Assembly: GCA_002839545.1 (NCBI GenBank)
Contig: PGYG01000045.1
Span: 1 to 37,192, forward strand
Length of the DNA: 37,192 nt
Reading direction: 5' to 3'
Origin: Candidatus Methanoperedentaceae archaeon HGW-Methanoperedenaceae-1
GTDB lineage: Archaea > Halobacteriota > Methanosarcinia > Methanosarcinales > Methanoperedenaceae
The notes under the pieces are model-generated. The model did not search any database and had not been told where the DNA came from. It worked only from the letters and a program-made list of their open reading frames with translations. The position numbers were made by a program, and so were the translations under genes. Below are positions 26,157-35,866 of this stretch, piece after piece; the stretch's first letter is position 1, and each line of letters begins with the position of its first letter.

Positions 26157-28379
26157 ATGAACGAAAAAACAATACTTCGGGTTGCAGAAGCCCAGCACAG
26201 GGATGCGGGCAGGGACATCGCACGGATAAGCCGCAGCCTTATGGGAAAACTTGGTATATCAAGCGGGGATGTTATCCTGATAACCGGCAAGGACAAGACC
26301 TGTGCGATTGTAGGTTCGGGTTACCCTGAAGATGAAGGGCAGGACATGATACGGATAGATGGTAATGCCAGGACAAATGCCCGTGTGGGTATAGATGACG
26401 ACGTGTACGTACAGAAAGTCACAGCCCCTGAAGCAGCCCGCGTTGTACTTTCACCTACCCAGAAAATACGGCTTGTCGGCGGACCGCAGTATATCAAGCG
26501 TTTACTCGAAGGCAGACCTGTCATAAAAGGACAGCATCTCAGGGTTGATACAGTAAGCAGCCCGTTATCATTTATCGTTATATCAACACAGCCCCCCGGT
26601 CCTGCTATAGTAACAGGGAAAACTGAAATTGTTGTTAAGGAGAAGGTTATTGATGAACTTGAGGTTACCCGGACATACCTCACTTATGAAGATATAGGCG
26701 GTCTGAGACGTGAGCTCGGTCTGATAAGGGAGATGATTGAACTTCCGCTTCGCCATCCTGAGCTGTTCGAGAAACTTGGTATTGACCCTCCAAAAGGTGT
26801 CCTCCTGTACGGTCCTCCCGGAACAGGCAAGACCATGATAGCAAAAGCCGTAGCCAACGAGACCGATGCGAATTTTGTCTCAATAAGCGGTCCTGAAATA
26901 ATGAGCAAGTATTACGGGGAAAGCGAGAAACAGATGCGTGAGCTCTTTGATGAAGCAGAAAAAACATCGCCCACGATTATTTTCATTGACGAAATAGACA
27001 GCATTGCCCCGAAGCGTGAGGAGGTAACCGGCGAGGTCGAGCGGCGCGTTGTGGCGCAGTTATTGTCCCTGATGGACGGGTTAAAAGCGCGGGGACAGGT
27101 TATAGTAATTGCCGCAACCAACCGTCCAGACGCAATAGACCCTGCACTCAGGAGGGGGGGAAGGTTTGACCGTGAAATTGAAATCGGAATCCCGGACAGG
27201 CTTGGCAGGCTTCAAATCCTCCAGATTCACACACGCGGTATGCCGCTGTCTGGAAATATGTCCGAGGAAAAAGGTCTGCGCGAGATTGCGGATATGACGC
27301 ACGGATTCGTGGGCGCTGACCTATCCATTCTCTGCAAGGAAGCGGCAATGCATGCGATTCGCGCAATAATGCCAAAAATAAAAATCGAGGAGGAAATCCC
27401 GCATGAGATTATGGAAAGACTTGAGGTTACAAGGGATGATTTTTACAATGCTTTCAGCAGTGTCGAGCCTTCTGCAATGAGGGAAGTTTATGTTGAGGTT
27501 CCCAGGGTGAACTGGTCGGACATTGGCGGACTTGAAACTGTGAAACGGGAACTTATTGAGGCTGTTGAATGGCCGCTTAAGTTTCCTGAAGCTTTTGAAG
27601 CTATAAACACTTCTCCCCCGAAAGGAATCTTACTTTTCGGTCCGCCAGGCGCTGGAAAGACACTGCTTGCAAAAGCCATAGCCACGGAAAGCCAGGCAAA
27701 TTTCATAAGTATAAAAGGTCCTGAACTTTTGAGCAAATACGTGGGTGAATCTGAGCGCGCCATCAGGGAGACGTTCAGGAAGGCGCGCCAGGCTGCGCCG
27801 TCTATCGTTTTCTTTGACGAGATTGATTCGATTGTGCCATTGCGGGGCACTGCATTTGATACAGGTGTCACTGAAAGGGTCGTAAGCCAGATACTTACTG
27901 AACTTGACGGGCTTGAGGAACTCAAGAACATCGTGATTGTTGCCGCCACAAACCGTCCTGATATGATTGATCCTGCGTTGCTAAGACCTGGGCGGTTTGA
28001 CAGGCTTATTTACATAGGCAATCCTGATATGGATGAAAGAGTGGCAATATTCAATATCCATCTTAAGGGCAAGCCTGTTTCACCGGAAGTGGACGTGGAA
28101 TACCTTGCAAAGAAGGCACAGGGTTATGTCGGGGCTGACATCGATGCCATATGCCGTGAGGCGGCAATACTTGCCCTCAGGGATTATATCAAGCCCGGAA
28201 TGGACAGGGAAGATGTGAAAAAAGTTGTGTCTGGAATTGTAATTAAAAATGAGCATTTTGAGGAAGCATTTAATATGGTAAGACCCACCTCATGGGAGCT
28301 GGCTGAATTTGAAGCCATGAAGGAATTCTCAAAAGCTTTCAATAGAAGGAAAGATAAGAAAGATAATAAGGAAACCTGA
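26157..28379 (+). CDS. CDC48/VCP-type AAA+ ATPase
   Basis: A 740-residue double-AAA unfoldase. Residues 1-180 form the N-domain ([16 protein letters not shown], then a double-psi barrel). D1 has Walker A GPPGTGKT at 219 and Walker B FIDEIDS. D2 has GPPGAGKT at 495 and FFDEIDS. Both carry the AATNRPD sensor segments and arginine fingers (RPGRFDR in D2; RRGGRFDR in D1). Archaeal CDC48 unfolds proteins for the proteasome. The C-terminus is short and charged (KDKKDNKET). The hsp20 gene starts 3 nt later, so they form an operon of protein quality control. Confidence 0.95.
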   Translation: MNEKTILRVAEAQHRDAGRDIARISRSLMGKLGISSGDVILITGKDKTCAIVGSGYPEDEGQDMIRIDGNARTNARVGIDDDVYVQKVTAPEAARVVLSPTQKIRLVGGPQYIKRLLEGRPVIKGQHLRVDTVSSPLSFIVISTQPPGPAIVTGKTEIVVKEKVIDELEVTRTYLTYEDIGGLRRELGLIREMIELPLRHPELFEKLGIDPPKGVLLYGPPGTGKTMIAKAVANETDANFVSISGPEIMSKYYGESEKQMRELFDEAEKTSPTIIFIDEIDSIAPKREEVTGEVERRVVAQLLSLMDGLKARGQVIVIAATNRPDAIDPALRRGGRFDREIEIGIPDRLGRLQILQIHTRGMPLSGNMSEEKGLREIADMTHGFVGADLSILCKEAAMHAIRAIMPKIKIEEEIPHEIMERLEVTRDDFYNAFSSVEPSAMREVYVEVPRVNWSDIGGLETVKRELIEAVEWPLKFPEAFEAINTSPPKGILLFGPPGAGKTLLAKAIATESQANFISIKGPELLSKYVGESERAIRETFRKARQAAPSIVFFDEIDSIVPLRGTAFDTGVTERVVSQILTELDGLEELKNIVIVAATNRPDMIDPALLRPGRFDRLIYIGNPDMDERVAIFNIHLKGKPVSPEVDVEYLAKKAQGYVGADIDAICREAAILALRDYIKPGMDREDVKKVVSGIVIKNEHFEEAFNMVRPTSWELAEFEAMKEFSKAFNRRKDKKDNKET

Positions 28380-28382
28380 AAA

Positions 28383-28814
28383 ATGAAAAAAAGAAACGAT
28401 TTTGATGAACTTTTGCGGCAATTGGAAGAGGCTTTAGAGGGTATAATTAACGAGATTGAGATTCCGCAAGACCGCCCGGTTTCTATTGACGTCTCAATAA
28501 ACATGTGCCCTTACATGGTTTTTGATGGGGTGCAGGATTTAACAAGGTCTGGGGAAAAAACACAGGTTGATATTCTTGAAACCGAGAAAAGTGTCCATGT
28601 TGTTGCAGGAATTCCTGGCATGGAACAAGAGGATATTGAGCTTAACTGCACAGGATGGGGTCTTGAAATAACAGCCTCAAATCCCGTAAAGACAGTCAAA
28701 GAGATTGTGCAACTTCCTGTAAGGGTTAATAAAACAGGGATGAAAACCACTTACAGGAATGGTATTCTTGAAGTGGTTTTCAATAAGTCAAAAAGGAAGG
28801 CGCAGGAATGTTAA
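28383..28814 (+). CDS. Hsp20 / alpha-crystallin small heat-shock protein
   Basis: A 143-residue holdase. The N-terminal 50 residues are variable and acidic (DELLRQLEEALEGIINE). The alpha-crystallin domain spans about residues 58-140, with VVAGIPGMEQEDIELN, the loop before LPVRV, and the signature YRNGILEVVF. A C-terminal IxI motif is absent; the protein ends KSKRKAQEC. The gene is 3 nt behind cdc48 and would be co-translated with it. Length and motifs fit short archaeal members. Confidence 0.85.
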   Translation: MKKRNDFDELLRQLEEALEGIINEIEIPQDRPVSIDVSINMCPYMVFDGVQDLTRSGEKTQVDILETEKSVHVVAGIPGMEQEDIELNCTGWGLEITASNPVKTVKEIVQLPVRVNKTGMKTTYRNGILEVVFNKSKRKAQEC

Positions 28815-28829
28815 ATCCCGGATAAAGGA

Positions 28830-30353
28830 TTACCTGCTTGCTTCCTTGAATCTTTTCACCACAAAATCCTTCTCAAGCGCTTCGAGGAAATACCCTGCGC
28901 GCGGTCCTGATTTAATACCAAGGAGTGACTGGTACACTGCTTCAAAAACCTGCTTTCCCGTGATGCCGACTTTTTCGGCGACATTGTAGATATTCTCATG
29001 GATTTCCTGACCGCTCATGCCATGTTCAATATCATCCGCCAGGATGGAAAGCGCCTGTTTTTGCCCGCCCGAGAAACTCGTAACCTGCACGGGAAGTGTG
29101 TCCTGTACCTTGAATTTAACAACAGGCGGTGCATATTTCAGAAGCCAGTTCCGTGCATTATCTGCCCTTTGCCTGATGGCTTCAACATCAGACGTGTCGT
29201 AATCTGTCCGCTTAAGGATTGTTAACAGGTAGTCAAAATCCCTGCCGTCTGCAATCTGCACTGCTGTAACCATGTGCCTGAATGGTACATCAGTCGGCTT
29301 GGAGGCTTCTGTCTGGGAAAGCTTATACGCCCGTTTATCACCTTCAACCTGGTCATACTCGTCAATCAGGTTAAGCAATGCCATCCCCGGGTCGAATTCG
29401 ATATGTTTCTCTGGTCTTTGCCTGAGAATAAGGTACCTCAGGACTTCAGGCGGGACAATTTCAAGCATATCACCTATGGAAATAGCAAGACCTGTGGATG
29501 AGTGCATTGCACCTTTGCCTTTTAGCATAATCCACTCGTACACTATCGGGTGCGGCGGCTCGTAATTATAAACCTCGCGGGAAATCCTTATCCCGGTATC
29601 GTAAGACCCGCCTGCTGTTGCATGGTCTTTCCCGAACGGCTCAACTGTTGTCCCGAATATGGGCCACCGTGCAGGCCAGTCAACGCGCCATGTGAGTTTC
29701 CCGCCACCGTTCATGGGAACGGTACTATTTGAACCACAGTCGCATGCGTAATCGATGGTCTCTTTTTCAATATCAAATCCTGTCACTTTCGTGGTTGTAA
29801 GCCGTCCGCACTTGCTGCATATCGGATTAAACGGACTCCAGTCGGGTGCAAGCTCGCGTCCTGAGACTTCGGATAGTATGTTGGCAATAGCATCCCGGTT
29901 AAGGAGTGCTTTCTTTATGGCATCAAGGTATTTCCCTTGCCTGTAGAGTTCATCTGCCCTGTAAACGTCTGGTTTTATTCCGAGTGTGTGCAATGATTCG
30001 ATGAATGGTAACAGGAAATGCTCTGCATAGTTCTTATGGTTCCCGCAGGGACACGGGATATCAGACAACGGTTTTCCCACATGGGCTTCATAATCATCAG
30101 ACAGGAACGGGTACACTTTCCGCAAGGGGTCAAGGGTATCTGCGATATAGATGAGGCGGACATCTGCGCTTTTTTCCTTAAGCGCCCTGTAAGCGGCATC
30201 AGCCGTGACAACTTCGCGCATATTGCCGATATGGATTGCTCCCGAAGGAGTGATACCTGAAGCCACTGTATGCTTATTTCCTCTTTCCAGCACATCTTCT
30301 GCTATTATGTCTGCCCAGTGTATTGTCTCGTTCATTTGTGCCATAAACTGCAT
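28830..30353 (-). CDS. lysK: Class I lysyl-tRNA synthetase
   Basis: A 507-residue class I LysRS, the archaeal type unrelated to the bacterial class II enzyme. The HIGH equivalent is HIGN in [12 protein letters not shown]. Zinc-like pairs occur as CPCGNH and as CSKCGRL with [17 protein letters not shown] and [15 protein letters not shown] are family-specific. The KMSKS site reads AMHSS in [12 protein letters not shown], less basic than the usual motif. The start is ambiguous among three methionines (30353, 30344, 30335); [11 protein letters not shown] at 30335 best matches other LysK proteins. It is divergent from coaD. Confidence 0.93.
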   Translation of the reverse strand: MQFMAQMNETIHWADIIAEDVLERGNKHTVASGITPSGAIHIGNMREVVTADAAYRALKEKSADVRLIYIADTLDPLRKVYPFLSDDYEAHVGKPLSDIPCPCGNHKNYAEHFLLPFIESLHTLGIKPDVYRADELYRQGKYLDAIKKALLNRDAIANILSEVSGRELAPDWSPFNPICSKCGRLTTTKVTGFDIEKETIDYACDCGSNSTVPMNGGGKLTWRVDWPARWPIFGTTVEPFGKDHATAGGSYDTGIRISREVYNYEPPHPIVYEWIMLKGKGAMHSSTGLAISIGDMLEIVPPEVLRYLILRQRPEKHIEFDPGMALLNLIDEYDQVEGDKRAYKLSQTEASKPTDVPFRHMVTAVQIADGRDFDYLLTILKRTDYDTSDVEAIRQRADNARNWLLKYAPPVVKFKVQDTLPVQVTSFSGGQKQALSILADDIEHGMSGQEIHENIYNVAEKVGITGKQVFEAVYQSLLGIKSGPRAGYFLEALEKDFVVKRFKEASR

Positions 30354-30403
30354 AAGGAATATTAAAAGATACTCTTATGGTCTGGAAACACAGTTTTGGA
30401 ACC

Positions 30404-30886
30404 ATGGCACGTATGGCACGTATGGCGGCGCGGGTAGCTGTCGGGGGAACCTTTGACCCGCTGCATGACGGTCATAAGGCTCTGCTTCGCAAGGCGGTTG
30501 AGTTAAGCAGGGGCGGTGAGCTTCTTGTTGGAATTACGTCTGATGTTATGGCAGGGAAAAAATGCCATGATGTTGCAGAGTACAGTTTACGTTATGAGGA
30601 TGTCAGCCGCTTTATCAGGCCGCAGGGTATAGCTCCTGCAATTGTCAGGCTGGATGACCCGTATGGTCCGACAGTACATGATGATTTTGACTATCTTGTG
30701 GTGTCGCCCGAAACTTACCCTGCGTCTCTTGAAATTAACAGGCTGCGCAAAGAGAATGGTCTGGTGGAGATTGAGGTTGTGCTTGTTGATTACGTTATTG
30801 CGGATGACGGTCTGCCGATTTCCAGTACCAGGATTAAGAACGGGGAGATAGATAAGCACGGCAGGGTTCTGGTGTCGGGCAGGTGA
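30404..30886 (+). CDS. coaD: Phosphopantetheine adenylyltransferase (archaeal CoaD)
   Basis: A nucleotidyltransferase that makes dephospho-CoA. The catalytic region is VAVGGTFDPLHDGHKALL (the HxGH motif as H-D-G-H), and ISSTRIKNG near the end is the second conserved motif. The start is uncertain: ATG codons occur at 30377, 30404, 30413 and 30422. The last three lie in a 9-nt repeat (ATGGCACGT twice, then ATGGCGGCG). The one nearest the conserved VAVGGTFD is 30422, and I report 30404 as the start of the repeat block. About 155-160 residues fits archaeal PPAT. Confidence 0.85.
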   Translation: MARMARMAARVAVGGTFDPLHDGHKALLRKAVELSRGGELLVGITSDVMAGKKCHDVAEYSLRYEDVSRFIRPQGIAPAIVRLDDPYGPTVHDDFDYLVVSPETYPASLEINRLRKENGLVEIEVVLVDYVIADDGLPISSTRIKNGEIDKHGRVLVSGR

Positions 30887-30970
30887 AGACGCAGGCAATT
30901 TTTGCCGCATTTTCATGCCAGTTTGCCAGCATCATTAATAATTAATACATATTAGCCCAATGTACATGCC

Positions 30971-31840
30971 ATGACAGCTAAAAAAGACAGGCACGTAATG
31001 GAAGCCCTTGGTAAGACAAGGGTTGTTGTTGAAAACGGGAAAGTTGTTGAAGTCGGGGAACCGCAGACGGATTATTGCCCCATATTTGACAAGGTTCGCG
31101 GAATCAAGAAATTCACATCAAAGACTGCAAAGGAAAATATCGAGTTCAGGATTAAGGATTTCGGGATTTTCACTGAGGACAGGGAGCTTGAAATGGAAAT
31201 ATTTGTCGGCTTTGGTGCAAGTGAGACTTTCATGACAGCATTGCGGCGCGGATTGCTTGATACCTGTGTTACCGCATGTGACGGCGCAGGCACTGTTATT
31301 ACAAGTAACCCGAAACTTACGCAGGGCATGGGTTCAAGAATCTCAGGACTTTCGGAAACTACACCAATCCCGAAATTGATTGCACGGATACAGGAACTGG
31401 ACGGTGTGGTACTTGACCCGGAAACTGCAAAACTTGACCAGGTTGAAGGCGTGAAAAAAGCAATCGAACTGGGTTTTAAGAATATCGGCGTATCTGTCAC
31501 AAACGCAAAGGATATGCGCGCACTCCGTGACCTTGAGAAGAAACACGGCGTGAAGGTTGTCGGGTTTGGCGTGCATACAACAGGCATGTCTGAGAGTGAG
31601 GCTAAGGAATTTATCAGTCTTGTGGATATGACAACAGGATGCACTTCGAAATGGATTCGGGGATGTATTGCAGGACATACCATAGCCCAGTTCGGGACTG
31701 CGATTCCGATTTTTGCCACAAGCCAGTGCGGGAAGGAACTCCTGCTTGAGCGGGCAAAGGAAGTCAATGACCCTATCCTGATAAATACCATGAAACTTCC
31801 TGTCCAGCCAGATGAGAAACAGCCAAGACCGCTTGTTTAA
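30971..31840 (+). CDS. Methanogenesis marker protein 8 (DUF2099)
   Basis: A 289-residue protein that matches DUF2099, found in methanogens and anaerobic methane oxidisers. Recognisable segments are ALGKTRVVVENGKV, CPIFDKVRG, FGIFTEDRELEM, FGASETFMTALRRGLLD, GAGTVITSNP and GMGSRISGLSETTP. Cysteines in CVTACDGAG and TTGCTSKWIRGC suggest a metal or redox role. The function is not established; the family is presumed tied to methyl-coenzyme M reductase or its cofactor. A TATA-like TTAATAATTAATAC about 30 nt upstream suggests a short leader. It is the strongest lineage marker in the window. Confidence 0.9.
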   Translation: MTAKKDRHVMEALGKTRVVVENGKVVEVGEPQTDYCPIFDKVRGIKKFTSKTAKENIEFRIKDFGIFTEDRELEMEIFVGFGASETFMTALRRGLLDTCVTACDGAGTVITSNPKLTQGMGSRISGLSETTPIPKLIARIQELDGVVLDPETAKLDQVEGVKKAIELGFKNIGVSVTNAKDMRALRDLEKKHGVKVVGFGVHTTGMSESEAKEFISLVDMTTGCTSKWIRGCIAGHTIAQFGTAIPIFATSQCGKELLLERAKEVNDPILINTMKLPVQPDEKQPRPLV

Positions 31841-31936
31841 TCCTGGAACGGGATGAACTTATGGGCGGGAAAATGTATGTGTTGAAACAGAGGTTTTTCA
31901 AAATACCCTCTATTGAAATTATTGGTGTAAAATCAA

Positions 31937-33115
31937 TCAATCAATCAGTTTCACTTCAACTGTTTCGCCCATGTCATACCCTTCAATGTTCTCAGGAATA
32001 ATCACAAAGCCGTCAGCCTTTGACACTGAACTCAATATCCCTGCGCCTGACGTTGCAAGCGGGACGGCTTTCCCGTTTTCAATCCTGACACGTGCAAATG
32101 TCTTGAAACCCGTGCGGGAAGTTATTTTCTCAGAAAGTACAGCGTAAACAGGAGCCTCCAATCCAGGGGGCATGTTCCCGAGTTTACGCAGTGCCTCCCT
32201 GCCAAACCAGTACAGCGCAACGACACCTGCAACAGGATAACCTGGCATGCAGACAACAGGCTTGCCTTTTATGAGACCAAGAGCCGTGGGCTTTCCGGGA
32301 CTTATGCCGACACCGTGAACCAGCAGTTCGCCAAGGGATGCAACAACACCAGGAACAAAATCCCGCTTACCAACAGACGTGCCACCGCTTATGAGAATCA
32401 TGTCAGCATCAATGTTTTTTTCAATTGCGCTTTGTATCTTTTCCGGATTATCGGTTACAATATCAAAAAGCTTTGGCACCCCGCCCCATTTCCTGACATA
32501 AAGCTGTGTCATCAGCCCGTTTGTCTCGTAAACCTCACCCGTCCCCGGCACGGTGCCGCCCCTCGGTATCAGTTCCTCACCAGTCGGGATTATCGCAACG
32601 ACAGGCTTCCTGAATACCATGAGTTTCCTGATACCAAGCGATGCAATAACCGCAATATCACACGGACGCAGGCGCTTTCCTTTGTTTATTATAACCTCGC
32701 CTTTTCGTATGTCTTCCCCGATTTCACCGACATTTTTCAAGGGATGCACCTGCGCAAAAACTTCAACATTGCTTCCATGCAGTTCCGTATCCTCAACCAT
32801 TACGACAGCATCGGCGCCATCAGGTACCGGCGAACCTGTGTGGACGCGCGCACATGTGCCGTTTTTAATTGTTTCATCAAGTTTAAATATCACAGGAGAA
32901 CTGCTGCCAGCACCCAGCGTGCCAGAAGCCCTGACCGCAAAACCGTCCATTGCTGCCCTCCTGTAATGCGGCACATCCGTTTTTGCGATTATATCTTCTG
33001 CAATAATCCTTTCGTCACAGTCTTCGACAGGCAGGTTTTCATACCCTGTAAGCGGCTCAAATGAATCAAGGAACAGTTCCCGTGCTGTGTCAGCGTTCAT
33101 TCTCTTTTTAAACAT
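31937..33115 (-). CDS. moeA: Molybdopterin molybdenumtransferase (MoeA)
   Basis: A 392-residue gephyrin-like enzyme that inserts molybdate or tungstate into adenylated molybdopterin. Motifs in order are AMDGFAV (near residue 59), VHTGSPVPDGADAVVMVE, PTGEEL, and SGGTSVGKRDF. The C-terminal domain IV follows (LSEKITSRTGFKTFARVR). Length fits the family. Its start codon overlaps the moaD stop (TAATG), so the two are translated together. Confidence 0.93.
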   Translation of the reverse strand: MFKKRMNADTARELFLDSFEPLTGYENLPVEDCDERIIAEDIIAKTDVPHYRRAAMDGFAVRASGTLGAGSSSPVIFKLDETIKNGTCARVHTGSPVPDGADAVVMVEDTELHGSNVEVFAQVHPLKNVGEIGEDIRKGEVIINKGKRLRPCDIAVIASLGIRKLMVFRKPVVAIIPTGEELIPRGGTVPGTGEVYETNGLMTQLYVRKWGGVPKLFDIVTDNPEKIQSAIEKNIDADMILISGGTSVGKRDFVPGVVASLGELLVHGVGISPGKPTALGLIKGKPVVCMPGYPVAGVVALYWFGREALRKLGNMPPGLEAPVYAVLSEKITSRTGFKTFARVRIENGKAVPLATSGAGILSSVSKADGFVIIPENIEGYDMGETVEVKLID

Positions 33116-33387
33116 TATCCACCTGAAACAGGAGGAAAAATTGCGAGTTCATCATCAGGAGCCAGTTCCTGTTCCAATCCGCCTGATTCGTTGATATTGT
33201 TACCGTTAATGAAAATATTGATATAAGGTCGTACAGTACCGTTTTTGAAAACAAGTTCTTCCAGTCCTGCAAACCTGTTACAGAGTGAATCAAGTATCTC
33301 CCTGACAGTTTCACCTTCAAGTTCCAGTTCTTTCGTATGTGTAAATTCCCTGAAATTGGCGAACAGTTTGACCCTGATTTTTGGCAT
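33115..33387 (-). CDS. moaD: MoaD-family ubiquitin-like sulfur carrier
   Basis: A 90-residue beta-grasp protein: IRVKLFANFREFT, TVREILDSLCNRF, YINIFINGNNI and the C-terminal PPVSGG. The terminal Gly-Gly is the site of adenylation and thiocarboxylation. With MoaE it forms molybdopterin synthase; the MoaE domain is in the fused protein at 14524-15345. It is directly upstream of and overlaps moeA. It could also be a tungsten-cofactor or tRNA-thiolation carrier (SAMP), but the moeA partner favours molybdopterin. Confidence 0.88.
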   Translation of the reverse strand: MPKIRVKLFANFREFTHTKELELEGETVREILDSLCNRFAGLEELVFKNGTVRPYINIFINGNNINESGGLEQELAPDDELAIFPPVSGG

Positions 33388-33450
33388 GGATTTAAGGATG
33401 TGCCTATTAAACCATAAATGCTATGAATATGGTTTAACTATTACAGGTAA

Positions 33451-35034
33451 ATGAATAAGAGAGACTATGCCCTTTACGGAATCTTTATTCTACTTACTGC
33501 AATTGCTTTTCTCCTGAGGCTCTACCGCCTTGACGAGCGGGTTTTGCATCATGATGAAGCAGCTATGGGGCATTTCACGTACCTGTTATTTAAGGATGGT
33601 GTATATTCCTATAATCCTTCTTTCCACGGTCCTTTCATTTATTACGTGACAGCAGGCATGTTCAAGATTTTCGGAGACAGCATCTTTTCACTCCGCCTGC
33701 TGGCGGCACTCATTGGCGCTTCCATGATTTTCTTACTTATTCCCCTGCAGCGGTATATCGGTGACAGGGGCATGGTTTTTTCTGCTTTTTTCCTTGCTTT
33801 TTCACCGTCATTTTTGTATTATTCGCGTTTTTTCAGGACTGATATTTTCATATCGTTTTTTTACCTTGTGATTCTGGTATGCGCTGTAAAATATATGGAA
33901 AACATCACAGGGAAATTCAGTGTGCCAGGATTGATGTACCTCTTTTTCGGGGCAGCCTCGCTTGCGTCACTTGTAGCACTCAAGGAAAACGGCTACATTA
34001 CGATTGCGCTTATCACTTTTTTCTTATTCCTTGTATTTACCAGGGAAGGATGGTACAAAGGGCTAATCGGCAAGTTAAGAAAACGCGACAGAAAACTCAT
34101 GATAACCTCAGCAGAAGGAATATTTTCCATTCTTGTACTGCTTGTTGTTTTTTCCCTTTTTTATACCGGAAAACCTCTTGATTTTACAGGCATGATAGAT
34201 GCAGTCGGACGTGCTGTTGACCACTGGGTAGGGATGCATAATATCAAACGCATCGGAGGTCCAATGTATTTTTACCTGCCGATTATGACACTGTACGAGC
34301 TTCCTGTTGTTGTGTTCGGGATTGCGGGAATGGTTCATTTTTACAGGAAGAATAATTTCCTCATGACGTTCCTTGGATACTGGGCGTTGATGAATCTATT
34401 AATTTATTCATATCTCCAGGAAAAAGTTCCGTGGCTTGTACTGAACCCGCTTTTGCCGATGGTGATTATAGCAGGCGCGTATCTTGGCGAAATTTTGCCG
34501 CAGTTGAAATCCAGGAAAAAAGCCGGTGCCGTCATTGCCATATTCCTTATCCTGGGTTCATCGTATTTCGTGTATTCCAGCGTTTTATTGAACTACCGGA
34601 ATTTCGCAAATCCTGCTGAACCCTTAATACAGGCAGCACAGCCGCCGCAACAATATTCAGGGTTTATAGGGAAGATAGAAGAAATTTCCTCGCAGTATGA
34701 CGGAACATCAACGCGGATTCAGGTTGCGGATGAAGGAGTTGAAACCCAGTTCCTCTGGTACCTGCGGCATTATGATAGGGTCGAATGGAAGGTCAGCCTT
34801 AACTCAAGTTTTGATGCGCCTCTTATCGTAGTGCATGATACGGACGGTGACAGGTCAGAGGCTGATATTGTCAGGAGCCGCCTGCGTACAGATTATGAGA
34901 GGCTTGACAGCGCAAAAATGTCATGGTACTTTTTCAAACCCTCGGATGTTACCCTTGATTTCCTGCTGTACAGGAAAATGGACCGGGAACCAGGCGGGTA
35001 CAGGGTTGTGCTGTATTACCAGCCTAAAGTGTGA
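33451..35034 (+). CDS. Multi-spanning membrane protein of the Agl23-like (TIGR03663) family
   Basis: A 527-residue protein with about ten to twelve membrane segments and a C-terminal soluble domain of about 130 residues. The N-terminal motif (LRLYRLDERVLHHDEAAMGH) has the luminal Asp/Glu pair typical of GT-C glycosyltransferases. The family is known as flippase activity-associated protein Agl23, involved in archaeal protein N-glycosylation. The substrate is unknown. No other glycosylation gene is near. It is divergent from moaD-moeA, with a 63-nt gap. Confidence 0.75.
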   Translation: MNKRDYALYGIFILLTAIAFLLRLYRLDERVLHHDEAAMGHFTYLLFKDGVYSYNPSFHGPFIYYVTAGMFKIFGDSIFSLRLLAALIGASMIFLLIPLQRYIGDRGMVFSAFFLAFSPSFLYYSRFFRTDIFISFFYLVILVCAVKYMENITGKFSVPGLMYLFFGAASLASLVALKENGYITIALITFFLFLVFTREGWYKGLIGKLRKRDRKLMITSAEGIFSILVLLVVFSLFYTGKPLDFTGMIDAVGRAVDHWVGMHNIKRIGGPMYFYLPIMTLYELPVVVFGIAGMVHFYRKNNFLMTFLGYWALMNLLIYSYLQEKVPWLVLNPLLPMVIIAGAYLGEILPQLKSRKKAGAVIAIFLILGSSYFVYSSVLLNYRNFANPAEPLIQAAQPPQQYSGFIGKIEEISSQYDGTSTRIQVADEGVETQFLWYLRHYDRVEWKVSLNSSFDAPLIVVHDTDGDRSEADIVRSRLRTDYERLDSAKMSWYFFKPSDVTLDFLLYRKMDREPGGYRVVLYYQPKV

Positions 35035-35050
35035 TTATTGACAATAACCC

Positions 35051-35848
35051 TCACAGCACTTCATCCATGCTGCCGCTCCTGAATCCCAGAAGGTCAAGGG
35101 TGATATATGAAAAACCCAGTTTCTTGAACCCAGAAACGATTTTCTCCCGCATTCCCATGAACCGCACCATATCACCAGGCATAATCTCGATGCGCGCAAT
35201 ACCGCTATGGTCGCGCACCCGGACGACCCTGAAACCAGAATTCCGCAGGAACTCCTCAGCTTTGCCAACGCGAAAAAGTGCATCCATTGTAATCTCCTGC
35301 CCGTAAGGAAAACGCGAGGAGAGGCATGCCATGGAAGGTTTATCTGCAACCGACAGACAAAGGGTTCGCGCCATTTCCCTGATTTCTTCTTTTGTAACCT
35401 CAAACTCAACAAACGGGTTATACACATCTTCCTCTTTAACAGCCCTGTGCCCTGGTCTGTGTCCTTTTAAATCAGAAAAATTCGTACCCTCAATGACAGT
35501 ATTTATGTTGAGCCGTTCTGCGAGTTTTTTCAGTTCCCTGAGAAGCCCTTTCTTGCAGAAATAGCACCGCTCAACAGGATTATTCGCAAATCCGGGTTCA
35601 TTGAGTTCATCATAAAAAATAACCTCATGCCTGATACCAATCTCCCCTGCGACAGCTTTCGCACATTCAAGCTCACCTGGCGCAAGTGTCTGGGAATCGG
35701 CTGTAACCGCAACAGCCCGCCCGCCCAGCGCCCTGTATGCAAGCGCCGCAAGAACCGAACTATCCACACCGCCTGAAAATGCGATAAGGACACTGCCTTT
35801 TAAAGCCAGTGAATCAACAATTCCCTGTATTTTGTCTTTGACAGCCAT
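35051..35848 (-). CDS. larE: ATP-dependent sacrificial sulfur transferase LarE
   Basis: A 265-residue PP-loop protein. The pyrophosphatase motif is SGGVDSS (25-31), followed by CYFCKKGLL and MACLSSRFPYGQEIT, the segment that holds the cysteine from which sulfur is taken. LarE builds the nickel-pincer cofactor of lactate racemase, along with LarB and LarC. Neither partner is in the window, so another thiolation role is possible. It is convergent with the Agl23-like gene (16 nt apart) and lies 18 nt downstream of lysA on the same strand, a likely two-gene transcript. Confidence 0.88.
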   Translation of the reverse strand: MAVKDKIQGIVDSLALKGSVLIAFSGGVDSSVLAALAYRALGGRAVAVTADSQTLAPGELECAKAVAGEIGIRHEVIFYDELNEPGFANNPVERCYFCKKGLLRELKKLAERLNINTVIEGTNFSDLKGHRPGHRAVKEEDVYNPFVEFEVTKEEIREMARTLCLSVADKPSMACLSSRFPYGQEITMDALFRVGKAEEFLRNSGFRVVRVRDHSGIARIEIMPGDMVRFMGMREKIVSGFKKLGFSYITLDLLGFRSGSMDEVL

Positions 35849-35866
35849 TTAAGGAATTAAATCCGG

